Shown here piece after piece: positions 24,382 through 40,412 of a DNA stretch of 64,000 nucleotides. Numbering within the stretch: the stretch's first letter is position 1; every line of letters starts with the position of its first letter. Origin of the DNA: Stutzerimonas nitrititolerans (GTDB taxonomy: Bacteria; Pseudomonadota; Gammaproteobacteria; Pseudomonadales; Pseudomonadaceae); assembly GCF_003696285.1 (NCBI RefSeq), contig NZ_RFFL01000017.1:1-64000 (forward strand), read 5' to 3'. A model generated the notes under the pieces. The model did no database searches and was not told the DNA's origin. It saw nothing but the letters and a program-made list of their open reading frames with translations. Position numbers and translations under genes: made by a program.

Positions 24382-24642
24382 TCACGCTTCAGCGGTCGAG
24401 GCGACCTGTGGTGCAGGTGCTGCTACATCCACGGTACTCTGTAGTGCTTTGATGTTGGTTGCGTGCAGGCCCTTGGGACCTTGCAGAATATCGAACATGA
24501 CCGCTTGCCCAGCTTTCAGCGTTCTGTACCCGTCCATCTGGATGGCCGAGTAGTGGGCGAACAGGTCCTCATCGCCGCCGTCTGCTACGATGAAGCCATA
24601 GCCTTTGGCGTTGTTGAACCACTTGACCTTACCGCTTAGCAT
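24382..24642 (-). CDS. cspD: cold-shock-like protein CspD
   Basis: 86 residues: one cold-shock domain with RNP1 KGYGFIV and RNP2 DLFAHY, then a short Ala/Pro-rich tail. CspD binds single-stranded nucleic acid and in E. coli inhibits replication in stationary phase. The start at 24642 ([11 protein letters not shown]) has AGAGG upstream. Its place beside clpS-clpA, divergent, is conserved. Confidence 0.93.
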   Translation of the reverse strand: MLSGKVKWFNNAKGYGFIVADGGDEDLFAHYSAIQMDGYRTLKAGQAVMFDILQGPKGLHATNIKALQSTVDVAAPAPQVASTAEA

Positions 24643-24859
24643 GCTGTTATCCCTCTGCAAAGGAGTCCATCACTGGAGTAACATCCATTCCATTCCGCGC
24701 TCGATGCAGCACCATGGCTCTGGAGCGCGCAACCTGTTGCCGTTTGGCACATACTGTTTGTATCACCGTTTTGCCGATAGTCAAGGCGACTCGTCAGATG
24801 GCTGCGAAGCCTGTCAAACTTACCCGGCCTTGAAGCCGCGAGCTAGAAACGTTATCCGC

Positions 24860-25222
24860 ATGCGTGCATTCCAAGAGATTCGACTAACATTCAATCAGGA
24901 TCGTCCTGACTTCGAGAGCGACGATGCTTCCGGCCTGGCTGTCGAGGAAGCGAAGCCGGAATTGAAGGCACCACCGATGTTCAAAGTTGTCATGTTCAAT
25001 GATGACTACACACCGATGGATTTCGTCGTCGAGGTGCTGGAGGGTATCTTCAACCACAATCGGGAGTTGGCGACCAAGATAATGCTGGCCGTTCATACCG
25101 AGGGGCGTGCGGTCTGCGGTGTCTATACGCGCGATGTTGCGGAAACCAAAGCGATGCAGGTCAATCAATATGCAAGAGAGTGCCAGCATCCGCTGCTTTG
25201 TGAGATCGAGAAGGACGGTTAA
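24860..25222 (+). CDS. clpS: ATP-dependent Clp protease adaptor ClpS
   Basis: 120 residues. ClpS binds N-degron residues (Leu, Phe, Tyr, Trp) and delivers proteins to ClpAP. The core [39 protein letters not shown] and the end CEIEKDG are characteristic. The start at 24860 ([14 protein letters not shown]) matches family length. clpA follows after 29 bp; two aminoacyl-transferases that create N-degrons lie at 28042-29482. Confidence 0.96.
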   Translation: MRAFQEIRLTFNQDRPDFESDDASGLAVEEAKPELKAPPMFKVVMFNDDYTPMDFVVEVLEGIFNHNRELATKIMLAVHTEGRAVCGVYTRDVAETKAMQVNQYARECQHPLLCEIEKDG

Positions 25223-25251
25223 CTCCGACTGCTTGGGAAGAGGTGAAAGCT

Positions 25252-27522
<2,271 letters not shown>

Positions 27523-27547
27523 CCGATCAGGGTGGTCCGAAGCGAAT

Positions 27548-27575
27548 GAAAACGCCTGGCATGCCAGGCGTTTTC
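27548..27575 (+). terminator. terminator of clpA
   Basis: A perfect 28-base palindrome with 14-bp arms (GAAAACGCCTGGCA and complement) ending in TTTTC, 25 bp after the clpA stop. Confidence 0.85.
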
Positions 27576-27628
27576 GTGTCCGTGATCCGCAAAGTGAATT
27601 TGCGGCGAAGGTAGATGATCGTACAAAC

Positions 27629-27652
27629 AAAAAAGCCCGGCTCTGGCCGGGC
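27629..27652 (-). terminator. rho-independent terminator of infA
   Basis: On the minus strand GCCCGGC, a 4-base loop and its complement are followed by TTTTTT, 20 bp past the infA stop. Confidence 0.88.
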
Positions 27653-27672
27653 ATTCTTTCTCGCGTCTCGGA

Positions 27673-27891
27673 TTAGCGAGCGCGGTAGGTGATGCGACCT
27701 TTGCTCAAATCGTAGGGGGTCAATTCTACGCGAACCTTGTCACCGGTCAGGATCCGGATGTAGTTCTTGCGCATCTTTCCGGAGATGTGCGCAGTAACGA
27801 CGTGCCCATTTTCCAACTCCACGCGAAACATGGTGTTGGGCAGGGTGTCGACGACAGTACCTTCCATTTCGAAGCTGTCTTCTTTCGACAT
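27673..27891 (-). CDS. infA: translation initiation factor IF-1
   Basis: 72 residues, the exact IF-1 length, a single OB fold ([39 protein letters not shown]). IF-1 occupies the ribosomal A site during initiation. It lies downstream of bpt with a small palindromic element and its own promoter region in the 150-bp gap. Confidence 0.97.
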
Positions 27892-27990
27892 TCAGTAAAG
27901 CCCTCGATATCCAATGATTGACCCGACGCAAGAATGGCCGGGCAAAAGCGGCAAGTATTGTGCCCGAAACGGGGCCGAGAGCCAAGGGGG

Positions 27991-28045
27991 TTAGGACCCG
28001 TTCCCGTTTCGTCGCAATCCACGTACGAAACGGGAACGGACCTAG
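27991..28045. repeat. 55-bp palindromic element touching the bpt stop codon
   Basis: Fifteen-bp perfect arms (CCGTTCCCGTTTCGT at 27998-28012 and its complement at 28025-28039) flank a 12-base loop. The outer edge is CTAG at 28042-28045, whose TAG on the minus strand is the bpt stop codon. The end sequence is shared with the repeat at 11244-11266 and resembles the MITE ends at 61580-61858. It may also act as a hairpin ending bpt transcription. Confidence 0.6.
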
Positions 28046-28749
28046 CTGAGGGTGATCCAGCGCTGGTTGACCAGCAGTTCGATGGGGCGGTATTCGGTTT
28101 TGTAGTTCATCTTGCGGCAGTTCTTGATCCAGTAACCCAGATAGATCGCGTTCAGGCCCAGGCGTGCCGCCTCACCAACCTGCCAGAGAATTGCGAAGCG
28201 CCCCAGGCTGCGCTGTTCTTCGTGGGGGTCGTAGAAGGTGTAGACCGCCGAAAGACCGTTCGGCAGTACATCGGTGACCGCCAGGGCCAGCAAGCGGCCT
28301 TCCAGGCGAAACTCGTAGAAGCGGCAGAAGGGCAGATCGCGAACCAGGAACGTCTGGAACTGGTCGCGGCTGGGTGGATACATGTCTCCATCGGCATGCC
28401 GCTGCTCGATGTAGTCCGCGTAAAGCGCGTAATACTCCTCGCTGAAGCTGGGACGCACGCTGGTCACCGTCAGGTCGGCATTACGCTTCAGGATGCGCCT
28501 CTGCTGTCGATTGAGGCGGATGCCTTCGGCTGGAATGCGCGCTGGAATGCAGGCTGTGCAGCGTTGGCAATGAGGGCGATAAAGGTGATCGCCGCTGCGC
28601 CGGAAGCCCATTTCCGACAGTTCCGCATAGACCTGCACATCCATCGGTTGGCTGGGGTCTAGAAACAGGGTCGTCGCCTGTTCGCCAGGCAGATAGCTAC
28701 AGGTGTGCGGTTGGGTTGCGTAGAACCGGAGGCGAGCCAGTGAAGTCAT
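28042..28749 (-). CDS. bpt: aspartate/glutamate leucyltransferase
   Basis: 235 residues (also called ate in Pseudomonas). It attaches Leu to N-terminal Asp or Glu of proteins, producing primary N-degrons for ClpS. Conserved cysteines appear in [13 protein letters not shown] and [14 protein letters not shown], with the core [10 protein letters not shown] and YVYTFYDP-like TFYDPHEE. The ATG at 28749 with GAGGG upstream is preferred to a TTG two codons earlier. Follows aat in the same direction after 52 bp. Confidence 0.94.
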   Translation of the reverse strand: MTSLARLRFYATQPHTCSYLPGEQATTLFLDPSQPMDVQVYAELSEMGFRRSGDHLYRPHCQRCTACIPARIPAEGIRLNRQQRRILKRNADLTVTSVRPSFSEEYYALYADYIEQRHADGDMYPPSRDQFQTFLVRDLPFCRFYEFRLEGRLLALAVTDVLPNGLSAVYTFYDPHEEQRSLGRFAILWQVGEAARLGLNAIYLGYWIKNCRKMNYKTEYRPIELLVNQRWITLS

Positions 28750-28801
28750 GGTCAACCCTCGAAAATCATGAGTTCAGTGTAGGCCAGCTTGGCGCCCTCG
28801 A

Positions 28802-29482
28802 CTAGGCGCCCCAACGGGCTGAACTCGGCTGGTCCAGGTATTCGGCGAGCGCCTCGGCAAAGGCGCGGCGAGAGATGGCGCGTGCGCCGAAACTGGCCAG
28901 GTGTTGTGTTGGCATCTGGCAATCTACCAGTTTGAATCCCCATGCCTGCAGACGTTCCACGAGGGTGACGAATCCGACCTTGGAGGCATCGTTGGCCTGG
29001 CTGAACATCGATTCGCCGAAGAACAGCCGGCCGATGGCCAGACCGTAGAGACCACCCACCAGCTGGCGGTCGCGCCAGACTTCCACCGAATGCGCGACGC
29101 CCATCTCGTGGAGCTTCAGGTAGGCCGCCTTCATGTGCGAAGTGATCCAGGTTTCCTGCGTGTAGCTGCGCGGCCCGGCGCAACCGTCGATGACGTCGGC
29201 AAAGGCCTGGTCGAAGGTCACGGTGAAAGATTCCTGGCGCATGCGCTTGCGCAGGCTTCGCGAAACATGAAGCTCGTCAGGGTAGAGCACGGTGCGTGGG
29301 TCCGGTGACCACCAGAGCAGCGGCTGTCCTTCCTGGTACCAGGGAAAGCAGCCGTGCCGATAGGCCGCCAGCAGGCGCTCGGCCGAGAGGTCGCCGCCTG
29401 CGGCCAGCAAGCCGTTCGGCTCGCGCAGGGCCTTGTCCAGCGGGGGAAACGAAAGATCGTCGCGCTGCAGCCAGCTCAGCAT
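28802..29482 (-). CDS. aat: leucyl/phenylalanyl-tRNA--protein transferase
   Basis: 226 residues. It adds Leu or Phe to N-terminal Arg or Lys of proteins. Family marks: [37 protein letters not shown], and [20 protein letters not shown]. With bpt, clpS and clpA it completes the N-degron route. Begins 48 bp after trxB. Confidence 0.96.
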   Translation of the reverse strand: MLSWLQRDDLSFPPLDKALREPNGLLAAGGDLSAERLLAAYRHGCFPWYQEGQPLLWWSPDPRTVLYPDELHVSRSLRKRMRQESFTVTFDQAFADVIDGCAGPRSYTQETWITSHMKAAYLKLHEMGVAHSVEVWRDRQLVGGLYGLAIGRLFFGESMFSQANDASKVGFVTLVERLQAWGFKLVDCQMPTQHLASFGARAISRRAFAEALAEYLDQPSSARWGA

Positions 29483-29530
29483 ATCGATAGGCCGGAGAGG
29501 GGGCGGTTGCAGACAACCGCCGGAAGGGAA

Positions 29531-30487
<957 letters not shown>

Positions 30488-30691
30488 TCATAAGCCTTTG
30501 TTGCCAATAAAGAAGCGTGCTGCAGTCGAGCCACGCTGCGAAAACTGGCGTTTATGCTACACCGAAGCATCGAGAAAAGCCCAAGCCGGCACGGAACCGG
30601 CATGTCATCGTGTCGACAAAGCCGTACAATGCCAGGGTTCTGGCTGACTACGGTTCATAGAGCGCGCCACTGGCGCAGGAAATAGAGCGTT

Positions 30692-33094
30692 TTGAAGAAT
30701 ACCCCCTCTACCTCGCCGGCTTCCGTCTGGCGACAGCAGTTACATTACCGCCTCAAGGAAGGTGCACTGATCGCGCTCGGCGCATTGTGCGTCTATCTCT
30801 GGATGGCGTTGCTCACCTACCATCCGGGCGATCCAGGCTGGACGCACACCAGCAATGTGCAGCAGGTCCAGAATGCGGCGGGGCGGGCTGGCGCCTGGTT
30901 TGCCGACGTGCTGTTCATGGCGCTCGGCTATTTCGCCTATCTGTTCCCGCTGTTACTGGGCATCAAGACCTGGCAGGTGTTTCGCGCGCGGCACCAGCCT
31001 TGGACATGGAACGGCTGGCTGTTTTCCTGGCGGCTGATCGGCCTGGTGTTCCTGATCCTGTCCGGCTCCGCGCTGGCCTATATCCATTTCCAGTTCGCCA
31101 ATCACCTGCCAGCATCGGCGGGCGGAGCGCTGGGTGAAAGCCTGGGGCAGTTGGCCGAAGCGGCGCTCAACGTGCAGGGCAGCACCCTGTTGCTGCTGGC
31201 GTTCTTCCTGTTCGGCCTGACCGTCTTTACCGACCTGTCCTGGTTCAAGGTGATGGACCTGACCGGCAAGATCACGCTTGACCTGCTCGAGCTGATCCAG
31301 AGTTTCTTCAGTCGCTGGTGGAACGCTCGCGCCGAACGCAAGCAACTGGTGGCCCAGCTTCGTGAAGCGGACGACGTGGTCAACGAGGTGGCGGGCTCTC
31401 TGCCGGATCGTCGGGAGCGTGTCCGAGTGAAAGAGCGGCTGCTGGAGCGCGAGGAGTCGCTGAACAAGCACATGAGCGAGCGCGAGAAACGCGTGGCGCC
31501 GGTGATTACGCCGCCTGCACCGCCCAAGGCGGTGGAACAGAGCAAGCGCGTGATGAAAGAAAAACAGGCGAACCTCTTCGTCGATCCGCTGATCGAGGGC
31601 AGCCTGCCGCCGCTTTCCCTGCTGGACGTGGCTGAGAAGCAGCAGAAGCAATATTCCCCCGAATCGCTGGAGGCGATGTCGCGGCTGCTGGAAATCAAGC
31701 TCAAGGAGTTCGGCGTCGAGGTCATCGTCGAGTCGGTGCATCCGGGCCCGGTGATCACCCGGTTCGAAATCCAGCCGGCCGCCGGGGTCAAGGTCAGCCG
31801 TATCTCCAACCTGGCCAAGGATCTGGCGCGCTCGCTGGCGGTGATCAGCGTTCGCGTGGTCGAGGTGATTCCGGGCAAGACCACGGTCGGTATCGAGATC
31901 CCCAACGAGGACCGGCAGATCGTGCGCTTCTCCGAAGTACTGTCGTCGGCGCCTTATGACGACGCCAAGTCACCGGTGACCATCGCCCTGGGCCACGATA
32001 TCGGCGGCAAACCGGTGATCGCCGATCTGGCCAAGATGCCGCACCTGCTGGTGGCGGGTACGACCGGCTCGGGTAAGTCGGTGGGCGTCAACGCGATGAT
32101 CCTGTCGATCCTGTTCAAGTCCACGCCGGACGATGCGCGGCTGATCATGATCGACCCGAAGATGCTCGAATTGTCCATCTACGAAGGCATTCCGCACCTG
32201 CTTTGCCCGGTCGTGACCGACATGAAGGAAGCGGCCAACGCGCTGCGCTGGAGCGTCGCCGAGATGGAGCGCCGCTACAAGCTGATGGCGGCCATGGGCG
32301 TGCGCAACCTGGCGGGCTTCAACCGCAAGGTGAAGGAAGCGGAGGAGGCCGGCACGCCGCTGACCGACCCGCTGTACCGCCGCGAGAGCATGGAAGATGA
32401 AGCGCCACTGCTGAAGAAGTTGCCGACCATTGTGGTGGTGGTGGACGAGTTCGCCGACATGATGATGATCGTCGGCAAGAAGGTCGAAGAACTGATCGCG
32501 CGTATCGCACAGAAGGCCCGCGCAGCCGGTATTCACCTGATCCTCGCCACCCAGCGGCCGTCGGTGGACGTGATCACCGGCCTGATCAAGGCCAACATCC
32601 CGACCCGCATGGCATTCCAGGTGTCCAGCAAGATCGATTCGCGCACCATTCTCGACCAGGGTGGCGCCGAACAGCTTCTCGGTCACGGCGACATGCTCTA
32701 CTTGCCGCCTGGCACCGGTCTGCCGATTCGCGTACATGGCGCCTTCGTTTCCGACGATGAAGTGCACCGCGTGGTCGAAGCCTGGAAGGCGCGTGGCGCG
32801 CCCGACTACATCGAAGAAATCCTCGCCGGTGCCGAAGAGTCCGGTAGCGGCTTCGATGGCGGTGGCGGCGAGGGTGGCGGCGAAGGCAGCGAGGAAGATC
32901 CGCTGTACGACGAAGCCGTACGTTTCGTCACCGAAAGCCGCCGCGCGTCGATTTCCGCGGTGCAGCGCAAGCTGAAGATCGGCTACAACCGTGCCGCCCG
33001 AATGATCGAGGCCATGGAAATGGCCGGCGTCGTGACCTCCATGAACACCAATGGCTCGCGCGAAGTGCTTGCGCCGCCTCCTATCCGCGACTGA
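30692..33094 (+). CDS. ftsK: DNA translocase FtsK
   Basis: 800 residues. Four or five N-terminal membrane helices (about 25-180) anchor it at the septum; a short charged linker follows; the motor has Walker [15 protein letters not shown] near residue 455 and Walker [13 protein letters not shown]; the C-terminal gamma winged helix ([21 protein letters not shown]) reads KOPS sequences. It pumps chromosome ends toward dif for XerCD resolution. The start is a TTG at 30692 (no nearby ATG in frame; first internal ATG is about 38 codons in). Followed by lolA after 17 bp. Confidence 0.95.
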   Translation: MKNTPSTSPASVWRQQLHYRLKEGALIALGALCVYLWMALLTYHPGDPGWTHTSNVQQVQNAAGRAGAWFADVLFMALGYFAYLFPLLLGIKTWQVFRARHQPWTWNGWLFSWRLIGLVFLILSGSALAYIHFQFANHLPASAGGALGESLGQLAEAALNVQGSTLLLLAFFLFGLTVFTDLSWFKVMDLTGKITLDLLELIQSFFSRWWNARAERKQLVAQLREADDVVNEVAGSLPDRRERVRVKERLLEREESLNKHMSEREKRVAPVITPPAPPKAVEQSKRVMKEKQANLFVDPLIEGSLPPLSLLDVAEKQQKQYSPESLEAMSRLLEIKLKEFGVEVIVESVHPGPVITRFEIQPAAGVKVSRISNLAKDLARSLAVISVRVVEVIPGKTTVGIEIPNEDRQIVRFSEVLSSAPYDDAKSPVTIALGHDIGGKPVIADLAKMPHLLVAGTTGSGKSVGVNAMILSILFKSTPDDARLIMIDPKMLELSIYEGIPHLLCPVVTDMKEAANALRWSVAEMERRYKLMAAMGVRNLAGFNRKVKEAEEAGTPLTDPLYRRESMEDEAPLLKKLPTIVVVVDEFADMMMIVGKKVEELIARIAQKARAAGIHLILATQRPSVDVITGLIKANIPTRMAFQVSSKIDSRTILDQGGAEQLLGHGDMLYLPPGTGLPIRVHGAFVSDDEVHRVVEAWKARGAPDYIEEILAGAEESGSGFDGGGGEGGGEGSEEDPLYDEAVRFVTESRRASISAVQRKLKIGYNRAARMIEAMEMAGVVTSMNTNGSREVLAPPPIRD

Positions 33095-33111
33095 TTCGCT
33101 CCGAGGGCTAC

Positions 33112-33738
33112 ATGCAATTGATTCGTTTGCTGTTCGCATCCGCTCTGCTGTTTGCGCTGGTTCCGGCCCAGGCCGACCAGGCCGCCTCCGTCCAGCGGCT
33201 GACGGGCCTGCTCCAAAAAGCCGAGACCCTGACGGGGCGCTTTTCCCAGTTGTCCCTCGACGGCACCGGCACCCAACTGCAGGAAACCTCCGGCGAGATG
33301 GCGCTGAAGCGCCCTGGTCAGTTCCGCTGGAAAACCGACGAGCCGATGGCGCAACTGCTGGTTTCCGATGGCAAGCAGGTCTGGCTGTACGACCCGGACC
33401 TGGAGCAGGTCACCATCCAGACCCTGGACCAGCGGCTGACCCATACCCCTGCGCTGCTGCTTTCCGGAGACGTTTCGGCCATCAGTGAAAACTTCCAGGT
33501 CTCGCACAAGGAGGCCGGCGAGGTGGTCGATTTCACGCTCGAGCCGAAGGCCAAGGACACCCTGTTCGATAGCCTTCGTCTGTCTTTTCGCAATGGCGTG
33601 ATCAACGACATGCAGATGGTCGACGGCGTCGGTCAGCGCACCAATATCCTTTTCCATGGCGTCAAACTGAACCAGCCGCTCAAGGCGGGCCTGTTCACCT
33701 TCGAGATTCCCGAAGGGACCGATGTCATATCCGAGTGA
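33112..33738 (+). CDS. lolA: outer-membrane lipoprotein carrier protein LolA
   Basis: 208 residues with a signal peptide (first 21 residues, ending PAQA). The LolA fold is seen in [36 protein letters not shown] and [16 protein letters not shown]. It carries lipoproteins across the periplasm from LolCDE to LolB. Lies between ftsK and rarA, 15 bp from the latter. Confidence 0.95.
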   Translation: MQLIRLLFASALLFALVPAQADQAASVQRLTGLLQKAETLTGRFSQLSLDGTGTQLQETSGEMALKRPGQFRWKTDEPMAQLLVSDGKQVWLYDPDLEQVTIQTLDQRLTHTPALLLSGDVSAISENFQVSHKEAGEVVDFTLEPKAKDTLFDSLRLSFRNGVINDMQMVDGVGQRTNILFHGVKLNQPLKAGLFTFEIPEGTDVISE

Positions 33739-33753
33739 GTTGTAGAGCCCTCG

Positions 33754-35079
33754 ATGGATCTGTTCAGCCGTGCCCCCGTTGCCCAGCCGCTAGCCGCGCG
33801 CCTGCGTGCCGCCAGCCTCGACGAATACGTCGGGCAGGAGCATCTGCTCGCGCGCGGCAAACCGCTGCGCGAAGCATTGGAGCAGGGCGCGCTGCATTCG
33901 ATGGTCTTCTGGGGCCCGCCGGGCGTGGGCAAGACCACGCTGGCGCAGTTGCTGGCCAAGGTGTCCGATGCCCATTTCGAAACCGTCTCGGCGGTGCTGG
34001 CCGGGGTGAAGGAGATCCGCCAGGCGGTGGAGATCGCCCGGCAGCAGGCGGCCCAATACGGTCGGCGGACCATTCTCTTCGTCGATGAAGTACACCGCTT
34101 CAACAAATCCCAGCAGGATGCCTTTCTGCCCTATGTCGAGGACGGCACGCTGATTTTCATTGGTGCGACCACCGAGAACCCGTCCTTCGAACTGAACAAT
34201 GCCTTGCTGTCCCGCGCGCGGGTCTATGTGCTGAAAAGCCTCGACGAAGCCGCCTTGCGCAAGCTGGTCGAGCGCGCGCTGAGCGAGTCGAAAGGCCTGG
34301 GTGATCTGCATCTGAGCCTGCCCGAAGAAAGCTTCCAGATGCTGGTGGCCGCGGCCGATGGCGATGGCCGGCGGCTGCTGAACCTGCTGGAGAACGCCTC
34401 GGACCTGGCCGAAGAGGGCGGCGAGATCAGCGTCGAGCTGTTGCAGGATTTGCTGGGCGACAGCCGCCGGCGTTTCGACAAGGGTGGCGAAGCCTTCTAC
34501 GACCAGATTTCCGCGCTGCACAAGTCGGTACGTGGTTCCAACCCGGATGCGGCGCTGTACTGGTTCTCACGCATGCTCGATGGCGGTTGCGATCCGCTCT
34601 ATATCGCGCGACGCGTGGTGCGCATGGCCAGCGAGGAAATCGGCAACGCCGATCCGCGGGCGGTTGGACTGTGTCTTTCCGCCTGGGACGTCCAGGAACG
34701 CCTGGGCAGCCCCGAAGGCGAGTTGGCTGTGGCGCAGGCGATCGTCTATCTCGCCTGCGCGCCGAAAAGCAACGCGGTCTACACGGCCTTCAAGGCCGCC
34801 AAGCGCGACGTGGCGGAAAACGGCTCGCAGGAGGTCCCGCTGCACCTGCGCAATGCGCCGACCCGCCTGATGAAGGAGCTGGGCTACGGCAACGAATACC
34901 GCTACGCCCATGACGAGCCGGATGCCTACGCGGCCGGCGAGGATTACTTTCCCGAGGCCATGGAGCCGCGCCAGTACTATCATCCGGTGCCACGAGGATT
35001 GGAGAGCAAGATTCGCGACAAGCTGGAACATCTGGCCCGGCTCGATCGCGAAAGCCCACGGCAACGGAGAAAGACGTGA
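33754..35079 (+). CDS. rarA: replication-associated recombination protein RarA (MgsA)
   Basis: 441 residues, AAA+ clamp-loader family. Walker [10 protein letters not shown], Walker [15 protein letters not shown], sensor [12 protein letters not shown], and C-terminal tetramerisation domain. Acts at stalled replication forks. Its stop overlaps the crcB GTG start. Confidence 0.95.
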   Translation: MDLFSRAPVAQPLAARLRAASLDEYVGQEHLLARGKPLREALEQGALHSMVFWGPPGVGKTTLAQLLAKVSDAHFETVSAVLAGVKEIRQAVEIARQQAAQYGRRTILFVDEVHRFNKSQQDAFLPYVEDGTLIFIGATTENPSFELNNALLSRARVYVLKSLDEAALRKLVERALSESKGLGDLHLSLPEESFQMLVAAADGDGRRLLNLLENASDLAEEGGEISVELLQDLLGDSRRRFDKGGEAFYDQISALHKSVRGSNPDAALYWFSRMLDGGCDPLYIARRVVRMASEEIGNADPRAVGLCLSAWDVQERLGSPEGELAVAQAIVYLACAPKSNAVYTAFKAAKRDVAENGSQEVPLHLRNAPTRLMKELGYGNEYRYAHDEPDAYAAGEDYFPEAMEPRQYYHPVPRGLESKIRDKLEHLARLDRESPRQRRKT

Positions 35080-35450
35080 TCCGCCTGATGCTGGCCGTCG
35101 CCGCGGGCGGGGTGATCGGTACGCTGCTGCGCTTTGCCCTGTCGACCTGGGTATCGACGCACTGGCCGCGACATTTCTATCTGGCGACGCTTGCGGTCAA
35201 CCTGCTGGGCTGCCTGTTGATCGGCTACCTGTACGCGCTGTTTCTCATGCGCCCGGACGTGTCGCCGGAACTGCGCGGTGGCTTGATCCTCGGCTTCCTT
35301 GGGGCCTTCACCACTTTTTCCAGTTTCTCTCTCGACGGCTTGCGGCTGCTCGAGAGCGGCCAGCTTGCCACGGCCTTCGGCTACATTGGCCTGAGTGTGC
35401 TCGGCGGCTTGCTGGCGACCTGGGCAGGCCTGGCCCTTGGCAGGTTATGA
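35076..35450 (+). CDS. crcB: fluoride ion channel CrcB
   Basis: 124 residues with four hydrophobic helices. Family motifs [25 protein letters not shown] and [13 protein letters not shown] are present. Dual-topology dimers export fluoride. The GTG start overlaps the rarA stop by 4 bases, with ACGGAGA upstream. No fluoride riboswitch was recognised. Confidence 0.92.
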   Translation: MIRLMLAVAAGGVIGTLLRFALSTWVSTHWPRHFYLATLAVNLLGCLLIGYLYALFLMRPDVSPELRGGLILGFLGAFTTFSSFSLDGLRLLESGQLATAFGYIGLSVLGGLLATWAGLALGRL

Positions 35451-35471
35451 AGCTGGCCGCTATCGCAGTAA

Positions 35472-36803
<1,332 letters not shown>

Positions 36804-36951
36804 AAGGGTTCTGGAGCGTTTCCGGTGCGGTAAATTGCCCCGCCAGGTGCCGCATCAGGGCTCGATCCGGACTCCTTGATTCCCGACAAGGGCCACCATC
36901 GGCGTAACGGCTGAGATGGCCCTTACCTTTCATGGACACCAGGACTCGCTG

Positions 36952-38346
36952 ATGGATTTCTTGCCGCTGTTCCACAACCTCAAGGGCCGCTTGGTGCTGA
37001 TCGTCGGCGGCGGCGATATCGCACTGCGCAAGGCGCGGCTGTTATCCGAAGCGGGCGCAGTGCTGCGTGTGGTGGCGCCCCAGATCGAGGCACAGCTGGC
37101 CAAATTGTTGCAGCAGAGCGGCGGGCATTCCTTCCAGCGTGGTTATGCGAGCGACGATCTTGCTGGCTGCGTCCTGGCAGTAGCCGCCACCGATGACGAG
37201 CCGCTCAATGCGCAGGTGTCACGGGATGCGAAGGCGCTCGGCATCCCGGTGAATGTGGTGGACTCCCCCGAACTGTGCACGGTGATTTTCCCGGCCATCG
37301 TCGACCGCTCGCCACTGATGATTGCCGTCTCCAGTAGCGGCGACGCACCGGTGCTGGCGCGCCTGGTTCGCGCACGGATCGAAACCTGGATTCCCTCGGC
37401 ATACGGACAACTGGCCGGGTTGGCGAAGAAATTCCGTGCCCAGGTCAAGGCGTCGTTGCCCGATGTGCAGCAGCGCCGGGTGTTCTGGGAGGATGTTTTT
37501 CAGGGGACCATCGCCGAGCGCGCGCTCGCCGGGCAGGAGCAGGAGGCCGAGCGGTTATTGCAGGCCAAGTTGTCAGGCGCCGCCCCGCGAAGCCTGGGTG
37601 AGGTCTATCTGGTCGGTGCCGGGCCGGGCGACCCCGATCTGCTCACTTTCCGTGCCCTGCGCCTGATGCAGCAGGCGGACGTGGTGCTCTACGACAGGCT
37701 GGTGGCACCCGCGATTCTCGATATGTGCCGGCGTGATGCCGATCGCATCTATGTGGGCAAGCAGCGCGCCGATCATGCCGTCCCGCAGGAGCAGATCAAC
37801 CAGCAGTTGGTGACGCTGGCACGGCAAGGCAAGCGAGTGCTGCGTCTGAAAGGTGGCGACCCCTTCATCTTCGGTCGTGGTGGGGAAGAGATCGAGAAGC
37901 TGGCGGCCAACGGCATTCCCTTCCAGGTGGTGCCGGGCATCACCGCCGCCAGTGGTTGTGCTGCCTATTCCGGTATTCCGCTGACCCATCGCGATTACGC
38001 GCAATCGGTCCGTTTCGTCACCGGGCATCTCAAGGATGGCAGCTGCGATCTGCCCTGGGCCGACCTGGTCGCGCCGAGCCAGACACTGGTGTTCTACATG
38101 GGCCTGGTCGGCTTGCCAGTGATCTGCCAGCAATTGATCGCCCATGGGCGCGGCGCCGACACGCCAGCGGCGTTGATCCAGCAGGGCACTACCAGTAATC
38201 AGCGTGTATTTACCGGAACGCTGGCCGATCTGCCTGAGCTGGTTGCGAGCCAACAGGTTCAGGCACCGACGCTGGTGATCGTCGGTGAGGTCGTGACGCT
38301 TCGCGACAAGCTGGCCTGGTTCGAAGGCATGGCCAAACCGGAGTAG
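36952..38346 (+). CDS. cysG: siroheme synthase
   Basis: 464 residues. N-terminal NAD-dependent precorrin-2 dehydrogenase/ferrochelatase ([15 protein letters not shown]) fused to a SAM-dependent uroporphyrinogen III methyltransferase ([32 protein letters not shown]). It makes siroheme for sulfite and nitrite reductases. The ATG at 36952 ([13 protein letters not shown]) is the family start; a short in-frame upstream extension was rejected. Confidence 0.96.
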   Translation: MDFLPLFHNLKGRLVLIVGGGDIALRKARLLSEAGAVLRVVAPQIEAQLAKLLQQSGGHSFQRGYASDDLAGCVLAVAATDDEPLNAQVSRDAKALGIPVNVVDSPELCTVIFPAIVDRSPLMIAVSSSGDAPVLARLVRARIETWIPSAYGQLAGLAKKFRAQVKASLPDVQQRRVFWEDVFQGTIAERALAGQEQEAERLLQAKLSGAAPRSLGEVYLVGAGPGDPDLLTFRALRLMQQADVVLYDRLVAPAILDMCRRDADRIYVGKQRADHAVPQEQINQQLVTLARQGKRVLRLKGGDPFIFGRGGEEIEKLAANGIPFQVVPGITAASGCAAYSGIPLTHRDYAQSVRFVTGHLKDGSCDLPWADLVAPSQTLVFYMGLVGLPVICQQLIAHGRGADTPAALIQQGTTSNQRVFTGTLADLPELVASQQVQAPTLVIVGEVVTLRDKLAWFEGMAKPE

Positions 38347-38347
38347 C

Positions 38348-39346
38348 TCAGCGCGACCAGATGCCCTTGCCGGGCAGTCGCTCGCGGTCGTGGGCGCGGT
38401 CCAGTGCCAGCTGCGGTCCCTTGGGAACGATGCCGTTGGCGTTGATGTGGCGATGGCTTGCGTAGTAATGGCTTTTGATGTGGGTGAAATCGACGGTTTC
38501 GGCGACGCCCGGCCATTGATAGAGCTCACGCAGCCAGTTCGACAGGTTCGGATAATCCTCGATCCGTCGCAGGTTGCACTTGAAGTGGCCGTGATAGACG
38601 GCGTCGAAGCGGACCATGGTGGTAAAGAGCCGCCAGTCAGCTTCGGTGAGAAATTCGCCGGTCAGGTAGCGCCGCTCCGCCAGGCGCCGCTCCAGCCAGT
38701 CCAGTTCGTTGAAGAGCTCGTCGAAGGCCGCTTCGTAGGCTTTCTGCGTGGTGGCGAAGCCGGCACGGTAGACACCGTTGTTGACCCTGGGGTAAATCCG
38801 CGCGTTGAGGCTGTCGATTTCCGCGCGTAGCGGTTCGGGATACAGATCCAGTTTCGAGCCGGTCAGTTCGTCGAAGGCGCTGTTGAAAATACGGATCAGC
38901 TCGGACGATTCGTTATTCACGACCCGCTGCTGCTGGCGATCCCAGAGCACCGGCACCGTCACGCGGCCGGTATAGCTGTCATCATCGATGGTGTAGCGCT
39001 GGTGGAGGTACTGCAGCCCGTCGAGCTTATCGCCGCTGGAGCCGGTGCTCTTGTCGAAGGTCCAGCCATGCTCGGCCATCAACCAGCTGACTACCGATAC
39101 GTCGATCAAGGGTTCGAGCTGCTTGAGCTTGCGGTAGATCAAGGTGCGGTGGGCCCAGGGACAGGCGAGCGAAACATATAGGTGATAGCGCCCGGCTTCG
39201 GCCTTGACCGCCGACCGACCATCGGGACCGGACGAGCCGTCCGCGGTCACCCAGTCGCGACGTTGCGCCTGTTCGCGCTGGAATTCGCCGTCATCGCTGT
39301 TTTCGTACCACCTATCCTGCCACTGACCATCGACCAGAAGTCCCAT
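38348..39346 (-). CDS. yqjG: glutathionyl-hydroquinone reductase (YqjG/Xi-class GST)
   Basis: 332 residues. The catalytic Cys lies in SLACPWAHR, the Xi-class signature; the C-terminal helical domain contains VNNGVYRAGFATTQKAYE and the glutathionyl-quinone motif region HFKCNLRRIEDYPNL. It reduces glutathionyl-hydroquinones. GAGGAGG precedes the ATG. The gene ends 1 bp from the cysG stop on the opposite strand. Confidence 0.93.
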   Translation of the reverse strand: MGLLVDGQWQDRWYENSDDGEFQREQAQRRDWVTADGSSGPDGRSAVKAEAGRYHLYVSLACPWAHRTLIYRKLKQLEPLIDVSVVSWLMAEHGWTFDKSTGSSGDKLDGLQYLHQRYTIDDDSYTGRVTVPVLWDRQQQRVVNNESSELIRIFNSAFDELTGSKLDLYPEPLRAEIDSLNARIYPRVNNGVYRAGFATTQKAYEAAFDELFNELDWLERRLAERRYLTGEFLTEADWRLFTTMVRFDAVYHGHFKCNLRRIEDYPNLSNWLRELYQWPGVAETVDFTHIKSHYYASHRHINANGIVPKGPQLALDRAHDRERLPGKGIWSR

Positions 39347-39431
39347 GACTGCCTCCTCGTTATGAACGTTAGGGGCACTCTAGGGGACAAGGTTCGATGG
39401 ATGGGACCTAATGACGGGACAAATCCATCGT

Positions 39432-40412
39432 TCAGTTCGATGAATTCCTGTGCTGCCAATACTGCCTTGCCAGCGCGAATGCCTGTTCCCGTGGTTGGCC
39501 CAGGCCGCGCAGGGCCAGCGCCATGGTCGCCACGACGGCCAGCTCACCATAAGCGTCCTCGGCGCCGTTCCATACGGCCAGCAGATGCTGCGGGTCCAGC
39601 TGTGCGGGCTTTACGTGACGCTGTGGCGACAGCGCAGGCCAGTCCTCATCCCAGCTGGCGCCGGTTTCGGTGCCGTATAGATGAGCGATGCCGTCGGGGT
39701 TGACTTCGATTTCGCCGCCTTCGCCCTTGATGACGATCGCGGTGTCACCCAGCAGGCGGCTGGCTTCGCGGTGATTGGCCTGGTAGCCGGGGTGGAAGAT
39801 GCTCTGCAGGCCGCAGCGGGCGCCGAGTGGGTTGAGAATGCGCGCCAGCGAGTGAATCGGCGAGCGCAATCCGAGCACGTTGCGCTGATCGATCATTCGC
39901 TGCAGCACGGGCATCCAGGCGCCCAACGGCATGAAGGCCACCTCGCCACGATCCAGCGTGGCGGCGACCGTTTCCCAGTCTTCGCAACGGGAGATGTTGA
40001 GCAGGTCGAGCAATTGTTCGGTATACATGCGACCCGCGGTGTGGGCGCCGCCGCCATGCATCAGGATGCGAACGCCATTCTGTGCCAGGCATTTCGCGGC
40101 AAGCAGGTACCAGGGCAGGTGGCGTTTCTTGCCGGCATAGGTCGGCCAGTCGATGTCCACGGCAAGGGCGGGCGCCTGGATGCGTTCGCGAACGGCTTCG
40201 GTGAAACCGGCGAGTTCTTCGGCGCTTTCCTCCTTGTGACGCAGCAGCATCAGGAAGGCACCGAGCTGGGTGTCCTCGACCTTGCCGTCGAGCAGCATAC
40301 CCATGGCTTCGCGGGCTTCCTCGCGGGTGAGATCGCGTGCGCCGCGCTTGCCCTTGCCGAGAATCCGCACGAAGACGGCGAAGGGGTGTTCTGCTGGCGT
40401 GACGATGCTCAT
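39432..40412 (-). CDS. ybiB: YbiB-like nucleic-acid-binding protein of the glycosyltransferase/TrpD2 family
   Basis: 326 residues, resembling anthranilate phosphoribosyltransferase (glycosyl transferase family 3) with GKGKRGARDLTREEAREAMGM at the N-terminus and NGVRILMHGGGAHTAGRMYT where TrpD binds phosphoribosyl pyrophosphate. E. coli YbiB lacks TrpD activity and binds DNA, and is controlled by LexA; that is family knowledge. Its ATG overlaps the tusE stop by 4 bases, so it is translated with the tus genes here. Confidence 0.85.
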   Translation of the reverse strand: MSIVTPAEHPFAVFVRILGKGKRGARDLTREEAREAMGMLLDGKVEDTQLGAFLMLLRHKEESAEELAGFTEAVRERIQAPALAVDIDWPTYAGKKRHLPWYLLAAKCLAQNGVRILMHGGGAHTAGRMYTEQLLDLLNISRCEDWETVAATLDRGEVAFMPLGAWMPVLQRMIDQRNVLGLRSPIHSLARILNPLGARCGLQSIFHPGYQANHREASRLLGDTAIVIKGEGGEIEVNPDGIAHLYGTETGASWDEDWPALSPQRHVKPAQLDPQHLLAVWNGAEDAYGELAVVATMALALRGLGQPREQAFALARQYWQHRNSSN